Assembly (NCBI RefSeq): GCF_001420915.1
Contig: NZ_CP013021.1
Span: 1,312,001-1,376,000 of the forward strand
Source of the DNA: Agarivorans gilvus
GTDB lineage: Bacteria; Pseudomonadota; Gammaproteobacteria; Enterobacterales; Celerinatantimonadaceae
Length of the DNA: 64,000 bases
Direction of reading: 5' to 3'
In this document: one piece after another, positions 8,486 through 19,114 of the stretch
How the letters are laid out: each line of letters opens with the position of its first letter
Numbering within the stretch: the stretch's first letter is position 1
Made by a program: the position numbers and the translations under genes
The notes under the pieces: generated by a model
What the model saw: the letters and a program-made list of their open reading frames with translations, nothing else
The model's database searches: none
Told to the model about the DNA's origin: nothing

Positions 8486-8546
8486 TACTAATTTCCTCTA
8501 TATTAATGAACTTATAACTCTCAAAAAACATACCCGCTAATTGATT

Positions 8547-10178
8547 TTAGCGAGCTTTATTAAATTCACCAGCCGCTTTCACAAAGCCCGCAAACAATGG
8601 GTGGCCATCACGCGGGGTAGATGTGAACTCGGGGTGGAATTGTGCCGCCACAAACCAAGGGTGGTCTGGGTTTTCAATAATTTCTACCAATTTTTTATCG
8701 GAGGAAAGACCGGTAACCTGCAAGCCTTTTGCAGTTATTTTAGGCAGTAAAGTATTATTTACTTCGTAACGGTGACGATGGCGCTCATAAATCTCCAAGC
8801 TACCGTATAGTTCAGCCACTTTAGAGCCTTCAGTTAAATGACATAACTGTGCTCCCAAACGCATAGTGCCGCCCAAATCAGAATCTTCACTACGGGTTTC
8901 TAACTTACCGTCTTCGTCAATCCATTCGGTGATCAAACCTACTACAGGGTATTTAGACTTCGCGTCAAACTCACTTGAGTGAGCGCCTTTTAGGCCAGCC
9001 ACATTACGGGCGTATTCAATTAACGCCACTTGCATGCCTAAACAAATACCAAGGTAAGGAACCTTGTTTTCACGAGCATACTGAGCAGCCAAAATTTTGC
9101 CCTCTACACCGCGCTCGCCAAAACCACCAGGTACTAGAATAGCGTCTAGATCCTTAAGGATGTCCGTCCCCTTAAGCTCAAGATCTTGGGAATCCACATA
9201 TTGAATCTTCACACTTAAGCGATTCTTTAAACCACCATGCTTAAGCGCTTCGTTGACCGACTTGTAAGCATCCGGTAATTCAACATATTTACCCACCATA
9301 CCAATTACGATTTCGTTGGTTGGGTTGGCTTCTTCATAAATCACTTGTTCCCATTCACTTAGGTCAGCTTCAGGGCAATCAATAGCAAAACGCTCGGTCA
9401 CTAGGGCGTCTAGGCCTTGTGAACGAAGCAACGCTGGAATTTTGTAAATACTGTCGACATCTTTAAGAGAAATAACCGCACGGTCAGGCACATTGGTAAA
9501 CAAAGCAATTTTAGCGCGTTCGTTTGCTGGAATAGCACGGTCGCTACGACAGATAAGAATGTCAGGTTGAATACCAATAGAACGTAGCTCTTTCACCGAG
9601 TGCTGAGTCGGTTTAGTTTTCACTTCTCCGGCTGCGCCAAGGAAAGGCACCAAGGTAAGGTGCATATACATAGCGCGTTCGCGACCAATTTCAGTGCCGA
9701 GTTGGCGAATCGCTTCTAAAAAAGGTTGAGACTCGATATCACCCACGGTGCCGCCAATCTCTACGATGGCCACATCAACCCCCTCTCCACCGGCTACAAT
9801 GCGCTCTTTAATGGCATTAGTGATATGAGGAATAACCTGAATCGTTGCACCTAAGTAATCACCACGACGCTCTTTACGTAATACATCTTCATAAACCCGA
9901 CCCGTTGTGAAGTTGTTACGTTTAGTCATTTTGTTACGAATAAAACGCTCGTAGTGACCTAAATCGAGGTCTGTTTCAGCGCCATCTTCAGTTACAAATA
10001 CTTCGCCGTGTTGGATCGGGCTCATGGTGCCTGGATCAACGTTGATATAAGGGTCTAGCTTCATAATGGTCACATTAAGACCACGAGCTTCAAGGATGGC
10101 GGCCAACGATGCTGCGGCAATACCTTTACCCAAAGAGGAGACTACGCCTCCAGTGACGAAAATGTACTTTGTTGTCAT
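8547..10178 (-). CDS. pyrG: CTP synthase
   Basis: A 543-residue glutamine-dependent CTP synthase. The N-terminal synthetase domain (about 1-265) starts with the P-loop segment FVTGGVVSSLGKGIAAASLA and contains IVEIGGTVGDIES. The C-terminal class I glutamine amidotransferase domain has the nucleophile-elbow motif YLGICLGMQVALIEYARN and the FHPEF motif with the catalytic His-Glu. It catalyses the final step of pyrimidine nucleotide synthesis, UTP to CTP. The 134-nt gap to mazG allows a separate promoter. Confidence 0.98.
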   Translation of the reverse strand: MTTKYIFVTGGVVSSLGKGIAAASLAAILEARGLNVTIMKLDPYINVDPGTMSPIQHGEVFVTEDGAETDLDLGHYERFIRNKMTKRNNFTTGRVYEDVLRKERRGDYLGATIQVIPHITNAIKERIVAGGEGVDVAIVEIGGTVGDIESQPFLEAIRQLGTEIGRERAMYMHLTLVPFLGAAGEVKTKPTQHSVKELRSIGIQPDILICRSDRAIPANERAKIALFTNVPDRAVISLKDVDSIYKIPALLRSQGLDALVTERFAIDCPEADLSEWEQVIYEEANPTNEIVIGMVGKYVELPDAYKSVNEALKHGGLKNRLSVKIQYVDSQDLELKGTDILKDLDAILVPGGFGERGVEGKILAAQYARENKVPYLGICLGMQVALIEYARNVAGLKGAHSSEFDAKSKYPVVGLITEWIDEDGKLETRSEDSDLGGTMRLGAQLCHLTEGSKVAELYGSLEIYERHRHRYEVNNTLLPKITAKGLQVTGLSSDKKLVEIIENPDHPWFVAAQFHPEFTSTPRDGHPLFAGFVKAAGEFNKAR

Positions 10179-10312
10179 GTCTAACCTGAGAAGTTGGATG
10201 TGTTAAGGGCGTATCTGCGATACTTGGACGGGGGCATAGTATAGCAAAGCCTCTTTAACACCACAATCGATGTCACTGTAACAAGACTAAGATTTAGCGG
10301 TTTTGTTGTAAA

Positions 10313-11125
10313 TCAATTTTTGTAATTTTCTTTCACTTTATCCCAAAGCAAATCCATTTCTTCTAAGCTCATTTGCTCAAGAGACTTACCGGAAAGTGCT
10401 GCTAACTGCTCCACAGCTTGAAAGCGCTGAGTGAATTTCTGATTAGCTTGGCGTAATAAATCTTCTGCATCAAACTGCGTGACTCGCGCTAAATTTACGC
10501 AAGAAAACAACAAATCACCAATTTCTTCAGCCAGATTTTGCCTATCCCCCGCAGCCAAGGCCTGCTGTACTTCTTCTAGCTCTTCTTGAATTTTGTCTAA
10601 TACCGGTTCAACGCAGGGCCAGTCAAAGCCCACATGAGCACAACGCTTTTGTAGCTTTTGCGCACGACTAAGAGCAGGCAGCGCCAAGGGAACATCGGCC
10701 AATACGCTATTGCTAGTCAGTTTTTTACTGGCCCGCTCTTCAGCTTTTAACTGCTCCCAGTTTCGGCCTATAGCGGCTTCGTCGGCAAAGCTCTGTTCGG
10801 CAAACACATGAGGATGGCGCCGGATCAGCTTTTCACAAATCCCTTCGATAACATCACTAAATTCAAAGCGTGCTTGCTCCTTGGCAAACTGGGCATAAAA
10901 CACCACTTGAAATAACAAATCCCCCAACTCTAGACGCACTTGCGAAAAGTCATCCTCGGCCAGCGCTTGCTCTATCGCATCGGCTAACTCGTAAGCCTCT
11001 TCAATGGTATGAGGAACAATACTTTGCCAATGTTGTTTTTGATCCCAAGGGCAACCTTGTTGTGGATCACGCAGTCTTTGCATTATCGCCAACAAGGTAT
11101 CGATAGTATAAGGGCGGCTAAACAT
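10313..11125 (-). CDS. mazG: Nucleoside triphosphate pyrophosphohydrolase MazG
   Basis: A 270-residue protein with two MazG domains. The first contains GCPWDQKQHW and the metal-binding helix pair HTIEEAYELADAIE and LELGDLLFQVVFYA. The second repeats the pattern as EELEEVQQAL and LAEEIGDLLFSCVNLAR. MazG hydrolyses NTPs and dNTPs to monophosphates and pyrophosphate and affects (p)ppGpp signalling in E. coli. It follows relA by 17 nt on the same strand, so the two are probably co-transcribed, as in enterobacteria where mazEF intervenes; no toxin-antitoxin pair is present here. Confidence 0.96.
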   Translation of the reverse strand: MFSRPYTIDTLLAIMQRLRDPQQGCPWDQKQHWQSIVPHTIEEAYELADAIEQALAEDDFSQVRLELGDLLFQVVFYAQFAKEQARFEFSDVIEGICEKLIRRHPHVFAEQSFADEAAIGRNWEQLKAEERASKKLTSNSVLADVPLALPALSRAQKLQKRCAHVGFDWPCVEPVLDKIQEELEEVQQALAAGDRQNLAEEIGDLLFSCVNLARVTQFDAEDLLRQANQKFTQRFQAVEQLAALSGKSLEQMSLEEMDLLWDKVKENYKN

Positions 11126-11142
11126 GAAGATCGGTTGTCCTA

Positions 11143-13362
11143 TTAACGTAAGCGACGTGCTTCAATAATATGATTGAGCTGGTTAATTTTACTCAATACG
11201 CGGGTTAAGGTTTCTAAGTTATAGACTTCTACCTCCATATCGATGGTAGCAGTTTGGCTTTTCACATCGGAGTGGCTTTGCATCCCTAGTACATTCACTT
11301 TGTCATTGGCCAACACGGTGGTAATATCGCGTAATAATCCGCTACGATCATTGGCAATGATACGAATGGTCAGGTTATATCCACCGGCGAAATCCTCACC
11401 CCATACGGCATCAATAACCCGCTCTGGCGCGCGGCTCTCTAGCTCATTGAGTTGTTCACAATCAACACTATGAATGGAAATACCGCGCCCCTGAGTAATG
11501 AAACCTTTGATGTCATCACCCGGGATCGGCTGACAGCAACGGGCAATGTGCGTCATTAAGTTACCTACACCATCCACCACTATCGAGTCTTTAGCACGTT
11601 TCTTCTTCTGCCCATGATGTTCAGCTTTTTTGGTGATGGTTTCTAGCGCTTGACGGTCTTGCTCCTCTGCACTGGGCTTATGTAAGGTGGCTTGCAAGTG
11701 ATGGATCAGCTGACTGAGTTTGACATCCCCTGCCCCTACTGCGGCAAGCAAATCATCAACATGTTTAACATTGAAGCGTTCAACGCACAGCTCAACATCA
11801 CTAAGCTTAAAACCATGTCGATTCAGTTCAGCTTCCAACAAATCCTTACCGGCAGCTTGGTTCTTGTCTTTGTCTTGTTTCTTAAACCATGTGGCAATTT
11901 TGTTTCTAGCCCGCGAAGACTTCACATACCCCAAATTGGGGTTTAACCAATCTCGGCTGGGGCTAGACTCTTTTTGGGTAATAATTTCAACTTGTTCGCC
12001 AGTACGCAGCTGGTAAGTAAAGGGCACAATTCTGCCCCCCACTTTGGCCCCAATACAGCGGTGACCCACTTGGCTATGTACGTAATAAGCAAAGTCTAAA
12101 GGCGTAGAACCAGCAGGAAGGTCGATAACCTCACCACTGGGGGTAAATACATAAACTCGGTCATCAAATACTTGGGAACGCAGTTCTTCGAGCATAGCGC
12201 CGTTTTCGGCAATGTCATCTTGCCAAGCTAATAACTTGCGTAACCAAGCGATCTTATCTTCAAAATCGCTACGACCACTGCTGCCACCTTCTTTATATTT
12301 CCAGTGTGCCGCCACCCCCAGCTCAGATTCTTCATGCATCTGCTTGGTACGTATTTGCACTTCAATGGCCTTACCTTCTGGGCCTATCACCACGGTATGA
12401 ATGGACTGATAGCCATTGGGCTTGGGGTTAGCTACGTAATCATCAAATTCGCTGGGGATGTGGTGCCAAGAGGTATGCACTATACCAAGAATGGCGTAGC
12501 AATCTTGCAGCTTTTCGGCCACGATACGAATAGCGCGCACATCAAATAGCTTATCGAAGGACAGATCCTTCTTCTGCATTTTTCGCCATATGCTATAGAT
12601 ATGCTTGGGTCGGCCATAAACTTCCGCTTTAATATTGGCGTCGGCAATATCTTGCTGAAGTTTACTCACGAAATCTTCAATGTACTGGGTGCGTGCTAAG
12701 CGCTTTTCATCTAATTGTTTGGCAATTTGCTTATAGGTTTCGGGATGCAGGTAGCGGAAGGTAAAATCTTCTAACTCCCACTTTAATTGCCCAATACCTA
12801 AACGGTTGGCTAAAGGTGCATAAATATCTTGGCTTTCTTTGGCCGCCAAGACTCTGATGTCTTCTTCTTCGTTTTTAACTTCGCGTAAGTAACAAATTCG
12901 CTCAGCCAGCTTAATGACAATGGCACGAACATCGCCAACCATTGCCAGTAACATACGTCTTACGTTGTCAATTTGCGCTGAAGATAAGGTTCTGTTTTTA
13001 CCAGTACGCAGCGCTTTCATCGCATCCATTTGCGCGGCATCAAACTGCAACTTAATCACTTCATCGGAAAATTGTTGGCCTAACTTATCTTTAGTTAATA
13101 GGCCCTGCTCAACAAAGGGAAATAACAAAGCCGCTTCTAGGGTGGGTAAATCCATATTTAAAGTAACCAGGATTTCCACCATCTCCTTGCCTTTGCTTAA
13201 ACAACGATGAATGCTTTGTTTATCCGCATCTAAGGCTCGGTAATAGTTACAGGCAGCAAACAGATGCTGTTGATCCTCTACAGCGATATCTAGGCTCGCG
13301 ACCCACTGACTTTCATCGAATAGTAGTTGTTGATTAAGATGAGTTTCTCTAACCGAGACCAT
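11143..13362 (-). CDS. relA: GTP pyrophosphokinase RelA ((p)ppGpp synthetase I)
   Basis: A 739-residue ribosome-associated stringent-response enzyme. Domains in order: an N-terminal pseudo-hydrolase region lacking an intact HD motif (about 20-200); the synthetase domain with YGRPKHIYSIWRKM and the monofunctional RelA signature EFDDYVANPKPNGYQSIH; a TGS domain (VYVFTPSGEVIDLPAGSTPL); a zinc-finger-type segment with HIARCCQPIPGD; and a C-terminal ACT domain (IRIIANDRSGLLRDITTVL). It makes pppGpp from GTP and ATP when uncharged tRNA reaches the ribosome. The G6 run in the TGS domain here is in frame, unlike the broken runs elsewhere in the window. Confidence 0.98.
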   Translation of the reverse strand: MVSVRETHLNQQLLFDESQWVASLDIAVEDQQHLFAACNYYRALDADKQSIHRCLSKGKEMVEILVTLNMDLPTLEAALLFPFVEQGLLTKDKLGQQFSDEVIKLQFDAAQMDAMKALRTGKNRTLSSAQIDNVRRMLLAMVGDVRAIVIKLAERICYLREVKNEEEDIRVLAAKESQDIYAPLANRLGIGQLKWELEDFTFRYLHPETYKQIAKQLDEKRLARTQYIEDFVSKLQQDIADANIKAEVYGRPKHIYSIWRKMQKKDLSFDKLFDVRAIRIVAEKLQDCYAILGIVHTSWHHIPSEFDDYVANPKPNGYQSIHTVVIGPEGKAIEVQIRTKQMHEESELGVAAHWKYKEGGSSGRSDFEDKIAWLRKLLAWQDDIAENGAMLEELRSQVFDDRVYVFTPSGEVIDLPAGSTPLDFAYYVHSQVGHRCIGAKVGGRIVPFTYQLRTGEQVEIITQKESSPSRDWLNPNLGYVKSSRARNKIATWFKKQDKDKNQAAGKDLLEAELNRHGFKLSDVELCVERFNVKHVDDLLAAVGAGDVKLSQLIHHLQATLHKPSAEEQDRQALETITKKAEHHGQKKKRAKDSIVVDGVGNLMTHIARCCQPIPGDDIKGFITQGRGISIHSVDCEQLNELESRAPERVIDAVWGEDFAGGYNLTIRIIANDRSGLLRDITTVLANDKVNVLGMQSHSDVKSQTATIDMEVEVYNLETLTRVLSKINQLNHIIEARRLR

Positions 13363-13411
13363 ACAACTCTGTTCCTTTATATCTATGACAAGCGGTAAAG
13401 CAATGAATCAT

Positions 13412-14722
13412 TTAGCGCTCAAACAAGGCCATGGTTTCAATGTGCTCAGTATGAGCAAACATATCCACCAGCGCTAATTTAGTGAAACGGTAACCCGCTT
13501 GTTTCATTTCTCTTGCATCTCGAGCAAGCGTAGCAGGATTGCATGAGACATATACTACGGTGCTTGGACTAAGCTTGGCAACCTGTGTAATCGCTTGTTT
13601 TGCACCTGCGCGAGCTGGGTCTAATAACACTTTATTGATCTTAAAGTCGTGCCAAAACTGAGCGGTTTCTGGCTGCTCTAGGTCACCACTAAATGCAGCA
13701 ACATTAGTTAAACCATTACGCTTTGCATTGTAACTTAACTGCTGAGCCATTTCTTTCAATCCCTCAACGGCTACCACCTGTTTTACTTGCTGCGCAATCG
13801 CCAAACTAAAGTTTCCAATTCCAGAATACAGATCTAACACACAATCATCGGCTTGCAGGTCTAACCAATCCAGCGCTGTGCTAACTAAGCACTGATTCAT
13901 TTGAGCATTCACTTGAATGAAATTACCTGGGCTAAAAGCAAGGCTTAGTTGCTGCTCGTTAAGCGAGTAATAACTCTCTTCCCCACACAACCATGTTTGC
14001 TGTTCCTGCTCGGCCAATACCATGGCGAGCGCATGAGCTTGGGAAAAATCTAGCAATTGCTGACGATATTTATCACTCAAGACTTGAGTCAGCCTAATTC
14101 GGCATACCGGCTGCGGCTGACAGGCGATTAACTCGATATGACCTAAGGCCACCTTTTTCGGCCAAGCTGAAACCAGCGCTTGCAAGGGCGCAATCAGCGC
14201 CGACAATTGAGCGTCCAACACTAAACAGCTATCTACCGCGACTAAACTTTTACTGGCTTTTTGGCGAAAGCCCAATTGCCAACCGGTGTTTTTATCAAAC
14301 CAAGAACTTAAACGGCAGACTCGGCGGTAGGCCCACTCGCTGCCAGATAAGGTTTCTATTTCAGGAAGCTCCACATAGCCAGAAAGACGTGATAACAAGG
14401 CTGTTACCGCTTGTTGCTTATAGTGACGCTGAGCTTGTACTGATAAATGCTGAGCACTGCAGCCACCACAACGTTGATAAAAACCACAGGCTGGCTCAAT
14501 CCGCTCTGGCGATGAGCTCAAACGTTTTAATAATTTTGCCGGGCCTGACTTGCCACTGGGCAAAACATCCACCCGCTCGCCGGGCAATACGCCATCAACA
14601 AAATAAGTTTGTCCTTGGCATTTCACCACTCCTTTTAAATGATGGTCTAAGTCGAGAACTTGCTGATCTCGCAAGGCCTTGATCGTGGTGGATTTAGCTT
14701 TAGCTTTAAAAAATTGCGCCAT
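13412..14722 (-). CDS. rlmD: 23S rRNA (uracil(1939)-C(5))-methyltransferase RlmD
   Basis: A 436-residue RumA/RlmD-type enzyme. A TRAM RNA-binding domain lies at about 15-75. The iron-sulfur cluster cysteines appear as CGFYQRCGGC (Cys79, 85, 88) plus Cys166. The SAM motif is VLDLYSGIGNFSLAIAQ, and the catalytic cysteine lies in VYVSCNPATLARD. It is divergent from barA across a 94-nt spacer and adjoins relA, an order shared with Vibrio and Aeromonas. Confidence 0.96.
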   Translation of the reverse strand: MAQFFKAKAKSTTIKALRDQQVLDLDHHLKGVVKCQGQTYFVDGVLPGERVDVLPSGKSGPAKLLKRLSSSPERIEPACGFYQRCGGCSAQHLSVQAQRHYKQQAVTALLSRLSGYVELPEIETLSGSEWAYRRVCRLSSWFDKNTGWQLGFRQKASKSLVAVDSCLVLDAQLSALIAPLQALVSAWPKKVALGHIELIACQPQPVCRIRLTQVLSDKYRQQLLDFSQAHALAMVLAEQEQQTWLCGEESYYSLNEQQLSLAFSPGNFIQVNAQMNQCLVSTALDWLDLQADDCVLDLYSGIGNFSLAIAQQVKQVVAVEGLKEMAQQLSYNAKRNGLTNVAAFSGDLEQPETAQFWHDFKINKVLLDPARAGAKQAITQVAKLSPSTVVYVSCNPATLARDAREMKQAGYRFTKLALVDMFAHTEHIETMALFER

Positions 14723-14816
14723 AGAAGAGACTTATTTAATCGTTGAATACAAAAAGGAACGGGCTTATGTCATCATAAGCGGTTGGAACCATGTCATTTT
14801 CCCATAAGAAACGTTT

Positions 14817-17599
14817 ATGACCAAATATGGCTTACGCGCCCGCGTCTATATTCTCACTATTATACCTACTCTGGTCGTAGGTATCTTGTTAGCGAGCTAT
14901 TTCACCTTTAATCGAAATCAACAGCTCGACAACTTTGTTATTGAACAAGGGGTTAACGTTATTGAGCCGCTAGCCATTGCCGCCGAAATTGGTCTTAGCC
15001 GTTACAATCGTGAAAAAGTGAAAGCACTAATTAGCGTGACCCATCGTAAGATGTCACCCTTAATTAAAAGTATTGCCGTATATGACAAACACAACCAATT
15101 GTTTGTTACCAGCAACTATCATCGTAATATTCGCTTATTGCAGAGCGACCCTAAACTGCCCTTGCCACAATCCACTCAAGTAGAGATCTATCCAGACAGA
15201 ATCATCCTACGTGCGCCAATCTGGGCTGAAGCCGAAGGAAGCTTTGCCGCCTTTAGCGACGGCAAACCCGAGCTACTGGGTTACATCTCGATGCAGTACA
15301 ACAAAGACCGAGCCTTATTACTGCAGTTTAGAGATACCACCGTAGCCCTATTTATTGTGTTGTTTGGGGTATTGATCAGCGTTTTGTTTGCATTTCAGTT
15401 GAGTAAGCACGTCACCCAACCGATTACCAACATGGTGAAAATTGTTGATAGGATCCGCCAAGGTCGCTTAGATGCGCGAGTGGAAGGCAGTTATACCGGG
15501 GAATTAGGCTTGCTCAAACATGGTATTAACTCCATGGCCAAATCTTTGGCCGAATATCATGAGGAAATGCACCAGAGTATTGACCAAGCCACCAGTGACT
15601 TGCGCGAAACCTTAGAGCAAATCGAAATCCAAAACATTGAATTAGATATTGCCAAAAAAGAAGCTCAGCAAGGCGCTAAAGCTAAATCGGAATTCTTAGC
15701 CAACATGAGCCACGAGCTACGTACACCGCTTAACGGTGTGATAGGTTTTGCTCGCCAACTATTAAAAACACCACTCAATAACAATCAGGCAGACTACCTG
15801 TTAACCATTGAAAAATCGGCCAATAACTTACTGGCCATCATCAATGACATCTTGGATTTTTCAAAGTTAGAAGCCGGTAAACTAAAATTAGAGCGGATTG
15901 AATTTAACTTTCGCGACACCATTAATGATGTGGTGACCCTACTCGCGCCTAGCGCTCAGGATAAGCACCTCGAGCTCAACCTGCTGATTGACCCAGACGT
16001 GCCAGAAGGCCTGCGCGGTGACCCACTCCGCTTACAGCAGATATTCACCAACTTGTTAGGTAATGCGATTAAATTCACCCATCAAGGTGAAATCACCGTT
16101 AGCATTACGCTAGTGAAAAAACAAGGCCAGCAAGTGGTACTGAATGCCAGCGTTCAAGATTCCGGCATTGGCATCTCTAAAGAACAACAAGCCCAGCTAT
16201 TCCAAGCATTTAAACAAGCCGATACCAGTATCAACCGAGAGTACGGTGGCACCGGCCTTGGTCTGGTGATCACCCAAAAACTGGTTCAGCAAATGGGCGG
16301 CGACATTACGCTTGAGTCTGAGCCTGAACAAGGTTCTAGCTTTAGCTTCGATGTTCATTTAGAACTCGCCAACATGGTATTAGGCGCACCACTGCCGCTC
16401 AATGCGCTCCGTAAGCTCTCACTGCTGAGCTATGAGCCTCACCACCTGAGTCAAAAAGTGATTAACGGTCTGGCCCAACAGTGGCAGCTCAACTTACAAA
16501 GCGTGTCAGATCAGCAGCAATGGCAACAAGCCTTAGCTGAGTTTAATGGCACAGCAGTAATTGGCCACAGTGATTGGAACTCGTTAGAGCCGCTTTACCA
16601 AAAAATTACAGAAGCCAAACAAAAACAATTGGAAGTGATTGTATTAGTTAATTCTAGCGATCCAGACGTACATCAAGCCATTATTGATGCTGGAGCTAAA
16701 TATTGCCTCAGCAAACCGCTTAACCATCGTAAATTCGCTCAGGCCTTAGTGGATGACTTACAAGAAGATGTACGAGTGATTTCTCCCATCTCGCGCGCCT
16801 CCAGAGTGAAATTACAACTTAAGGTGCTGGCTGTGGACGACAATGCGGCCAACCTTAAGCTAATTTCGGCCATGCTTAACGAGTTAGTGAGTCAGGTAGA
16901 TACTTGCAGCAACGGCTTGGAAGCGATAACCAAGGCGGAAGAGCAACATTACGACTTAATCTTAATGGACATTCAAATGCCAATTTTGGATGGCATTAGT
17001 GCCACCCAAAAAATCCGTAAACAGAGTCGTAATCAGCAAACCCCGATTATAGCGGTCACCGCCCATGCCCTAGCCGGAGAAAAAGAACAGCTACTGGCAC
17101 AAGGCGTAGACGACTATCTGGCTAAACCGATTGATGAATCCTCTTTAGAGAAGTTAATCCATCGCTGGCAACCCAACGCTAAGCAGCTCACAACTAACAA
17201 CAAAGGGCTTACCGCAAAACCCAGCACAAGCCTTGAGTTTGAAAATAGCAGCCTGTCTTGGAAGCTCGCCATGCAACGCGCCAATAATAATCAAAGCCTA
17301 GCCTTGGATATGTTTGGCATGCTGCAAGAAAGCTTTGATGAAATTGAGCCGGCGATTCAACAGCTGTTGAATCAACAACTCGATGTGGATGAATTTGTAT
17401 TGATAATTCATCGCTTTAGAGGGGCTGCGCCTATAGCGGCTGTCAGCGTCTAGAAGATTTATCAGCCACCATTGAAGATAGCTTGCGCCAAGCTCATCAG
17501 GTGACTGAGATAGAGCCAGAATTATTAGAGCTAAGCGACGAAATAGATAAAGTCAAACAGGCCGCCAAGCAACTCTATCAACAACTCGCTGAGAGTTAA
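14817..17599 (+). pseudogene. barA: Hybrid sensor kinase BarA, frame broken near the C-terminus (probable sequence error)
   Basis: Unorthodox tripartite histidine kinase that signals to UvrY/GacA and the Csr system. Seen in order: an N-terminal membrane helix, a periplasmic sensor region, a second helix near 175-195, a HAMP domain, a histidine kinase core with phosphoacceptor His299 (MSHELRTPLNG), an ATPase domain with GGTGLGLVITQKLV, and a receiver domain with Asp718 (LILMDIQMP). An HPt domain with His865 follows. As read, the frame ends at 17453 just after His865, giving an unrelated tail. One extra G in the G4 run at 17421-17424 yields RGGCAYSGCQRLEDL and continues to 17599, a family-like 927 aa. 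Without it, the HPt helix bundle would be incomplete and the phosphorelay probably lost. Confidence 0.9.
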
Positions 17600-17610
17600 G
17601 CCGCTAATTT

Positions 17611-17643
17611 AAATAAAAAAAGCCGCTATTGCGGCTTTTTTTG
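17611..17643. terminator. Bidirectional terminator after barA
   Basis: The stem AGCCGC / GCGGCT (17621-17636, TATT loop) is flanked by an A-rich tract and seven T, so it can serve barA on the plus strand and the operon ending at 17657 on the minus strand. Confidence 0.88.
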
Positions 17644-17656
17644 TATCACTTAAGGC

Positions 17657-17956
17657 TTATATGTCTTGCTGGGCCTGTTGTTCCTTTAAGAAACGACCGG
17701 TTAAGACTTGCCCGCGATTACGTTTACAATACCAATTGTAAAAAGGGTAGCTCACCAAACCAAACAAGGCGGTGACCAAAGCATTACTGAAGGGAGAAAT
17801 AACCATTGGCAATAAGGCTTGAAAAATATTGCCCCCTTGCATCACGGTAAAAATCAATAAAGCAAAGCCGGCTATCACACCAACGCCAAACCCCACCAAA
17901 GCTAATAACTTCATTAAACCAAACAGGTCTAACTGAACTCGATACTGTTCAATCAA
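17657..17956 (-). CDS. Small membrane protein of unknown function
   Basis: A 99-residue protein starting at TTG 17956 with a GGAG site 7 nt upstream. It has two predicted membrane segments (about 14-38 and 45-70, the first rich in Gly, Val and Phe) and a basic tail containing YCKRNRGQ. It is the last gene of the lepA-to-acpS operon, 14 nt after acpS, and ends before a shared terminator. The topology resembles small DUF3566-like two-helix proteins, but I do not recognise the family with confidence and assign no function. Confidence 0.7.
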   Translation of the reverse strand: MIEQYRVQLDLFGLMKLLALVGFGVGVIAGFALLIFTVMQGGNIFQALLPMVISPFSNALVTALFGLVSYPFYNWYCKRNRGQVLTGRFLKEQQAQQDI

Positions 17957-17970
17957 TTTACTACTCCAAG

Positions 17971-18345
17971 TTAGCGTTCTAATATCACGGTCGCCACCGC
18001 ATACTCACGCTCATCACTAATACTAATGAACTGGTTTTTCACGCCCAGTTGCTGCGCTAACGCTAAGGCCGCGCCGCTAAATACTAACTCTGGTTTACCT
18101 TGCTCATTATTGCCAATTTCAATTTGCTGAAAACCAATACCTTTAGCAATACCGGTACCCAGAGCCTTCGCCGCCGCTTCTTTAGCAGCAAAACGCTTTG
18201 CTAAAAAGCGGGCGGGTTCAGCCATGTTCTCAAAACGTTGCAGTTCAGCAACGGTTAATACTCGCTTAGCTAAAGCCTGCATTTGCCGGCTACTGCTGAT
18301 CCGAGAGAGCTGAATAATGTCTGTTCCCAAGCCCACTATAGCCAT
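17971..18345 (-). CDS. acpS: Holo-[acyl-carrier-protein] synthase AcpS
   Basis: A 124-residue phosphopantetheinyl transferase. It moves the 4'-phosphopantetheine arm of CoA to the serine of acyl carrier protein, activating fatty acid synthesis. The motifs VGLGTDIIQLSRI (Mg-binding Asp) and RFAAKEAAAKALGTGI (Mg-binding Glu and CoA contacts) are intact. It follows pdxJ by 3 nt, an order conserved in gammaproteobacteria. Confidence 0.97.
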   Translation of the reverse strand: MAIVGLGTDIIQLSRISSSRQMQALAKRVLTVAELQRFENMAEPARFLAKRFAAKEAAAKALGTGIAKGIGFQQIEIGNNEQGKPELVFSGAALALAQQLGVKNQFISISDEREYAVATVILER

Positions 18346-18348
18346 GGT

Positions 18349-19089
18349 TTAAGCGCAGCCCTTGCGCGCTTGTACCATAAGGGTTTTCATTTCACTGACC
18401 GCTTTATCCATACCCACCATCACTGCTCGAGCAATAATTGAGTGTCCAATATTTAATTCGATAATTTCTGGCAACGCAGCAATCGGCGACACATTATGAT
18501 AGTGCAAACCGTGGCCTGCATTCACTTTTAAGCCTTTGTCGGCGGCGTAACTCGCAGCAGCGGCAATTTTTTTCAGCTCAGACTGCTGCTCTGCCTCGTT
18601 TTCTGCATCGGCATAGTGGCCGGTATGCAACTCAATGAAAGGAGCACCAGCAGCAATCGAAGCATCGATTTGATCGTAATCAGGGTCAATAAATAGGGAA
18701 ACTTGAATCCCAGCCTCACTCAGCTTCGTGACTGCTTGAGTGATTTTTTCCACATGAGTGACCACATCCAAGCCACCTTCGGTAGTCAGCTCTTCACGTT
18801 TTTCAGGCACTAGACAGACAAAATGCGGTTGATGCTGGCAAGCAATCTCTACCATTTCATCAGTCACCGCCATTTCCAAGTTTAAGCGCGTTTGCACTGT
18901 TTGGCTCATCACCGCTACATCTCGGTCGATGATATGGCGACGATCTTCGCGTAAATGAATGGTTATCCCATCCGCGCCTGACAGCTCGGCAACACCCGCG
19001 GCCAGCACAGGATCAGGATAGCTCGTTCCGCGCGCTTGGCGCAGAGTGGCGATATGATCAACATTAACGCCTAATAATATATCACTCAC
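18349..19089 (-). CDS. pdxJ: Pyridoxine 5'-phosphate synthase
   Basis: A 246-residue TIM-barrel enzyme. It condenses 3-amino-2-oxopropyl phosphate with 1-deoxyxylulose 5-phosphate in vitamin B6 synthesis. Typical segments are GVNVDHIATLRQARGTSYPD, ITIHLREDRRHI, VCLVPEKREELTTEGGLDV and KVNAGHGLHYHNV. It sits between recO and acpS with 25-nt and 3-nt gaps on one strand. Confidence 0.97.
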   Translation of the reverse strand: MSDILLGVNVDHIATLRQARGTSYPDPVLAAGVAELSGADGITIHLREDRRHIIDRDVAVMSQTVQTRLNLEMAVTDEMVEIACQHQPHFVCLVPEKREELTTEGGLDVVTHVEKITQAVTKLSEAGIQVSLFIDPDYDQIDASIAAGAPFIELHTGHYADAENEAEQQSELKKIAAAASYAADKGLKVNAGHGLHYHNVSPIAALPEIIELNIGHSIIARAVMVGMDKAVSEMKTLMVQARKGCA

Positions 19090-19114
19090 GTGTTTTCCTT
19101 CTTCAATGGGGTCA

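Noticed and set aside
8520..8560. Hairpin at the pyrG stop as an intrinsic terminator
   Set aside because: The 6-bp stem is not followed directly by a T tract, and pyrG and eno are probably partly co-transcribed.
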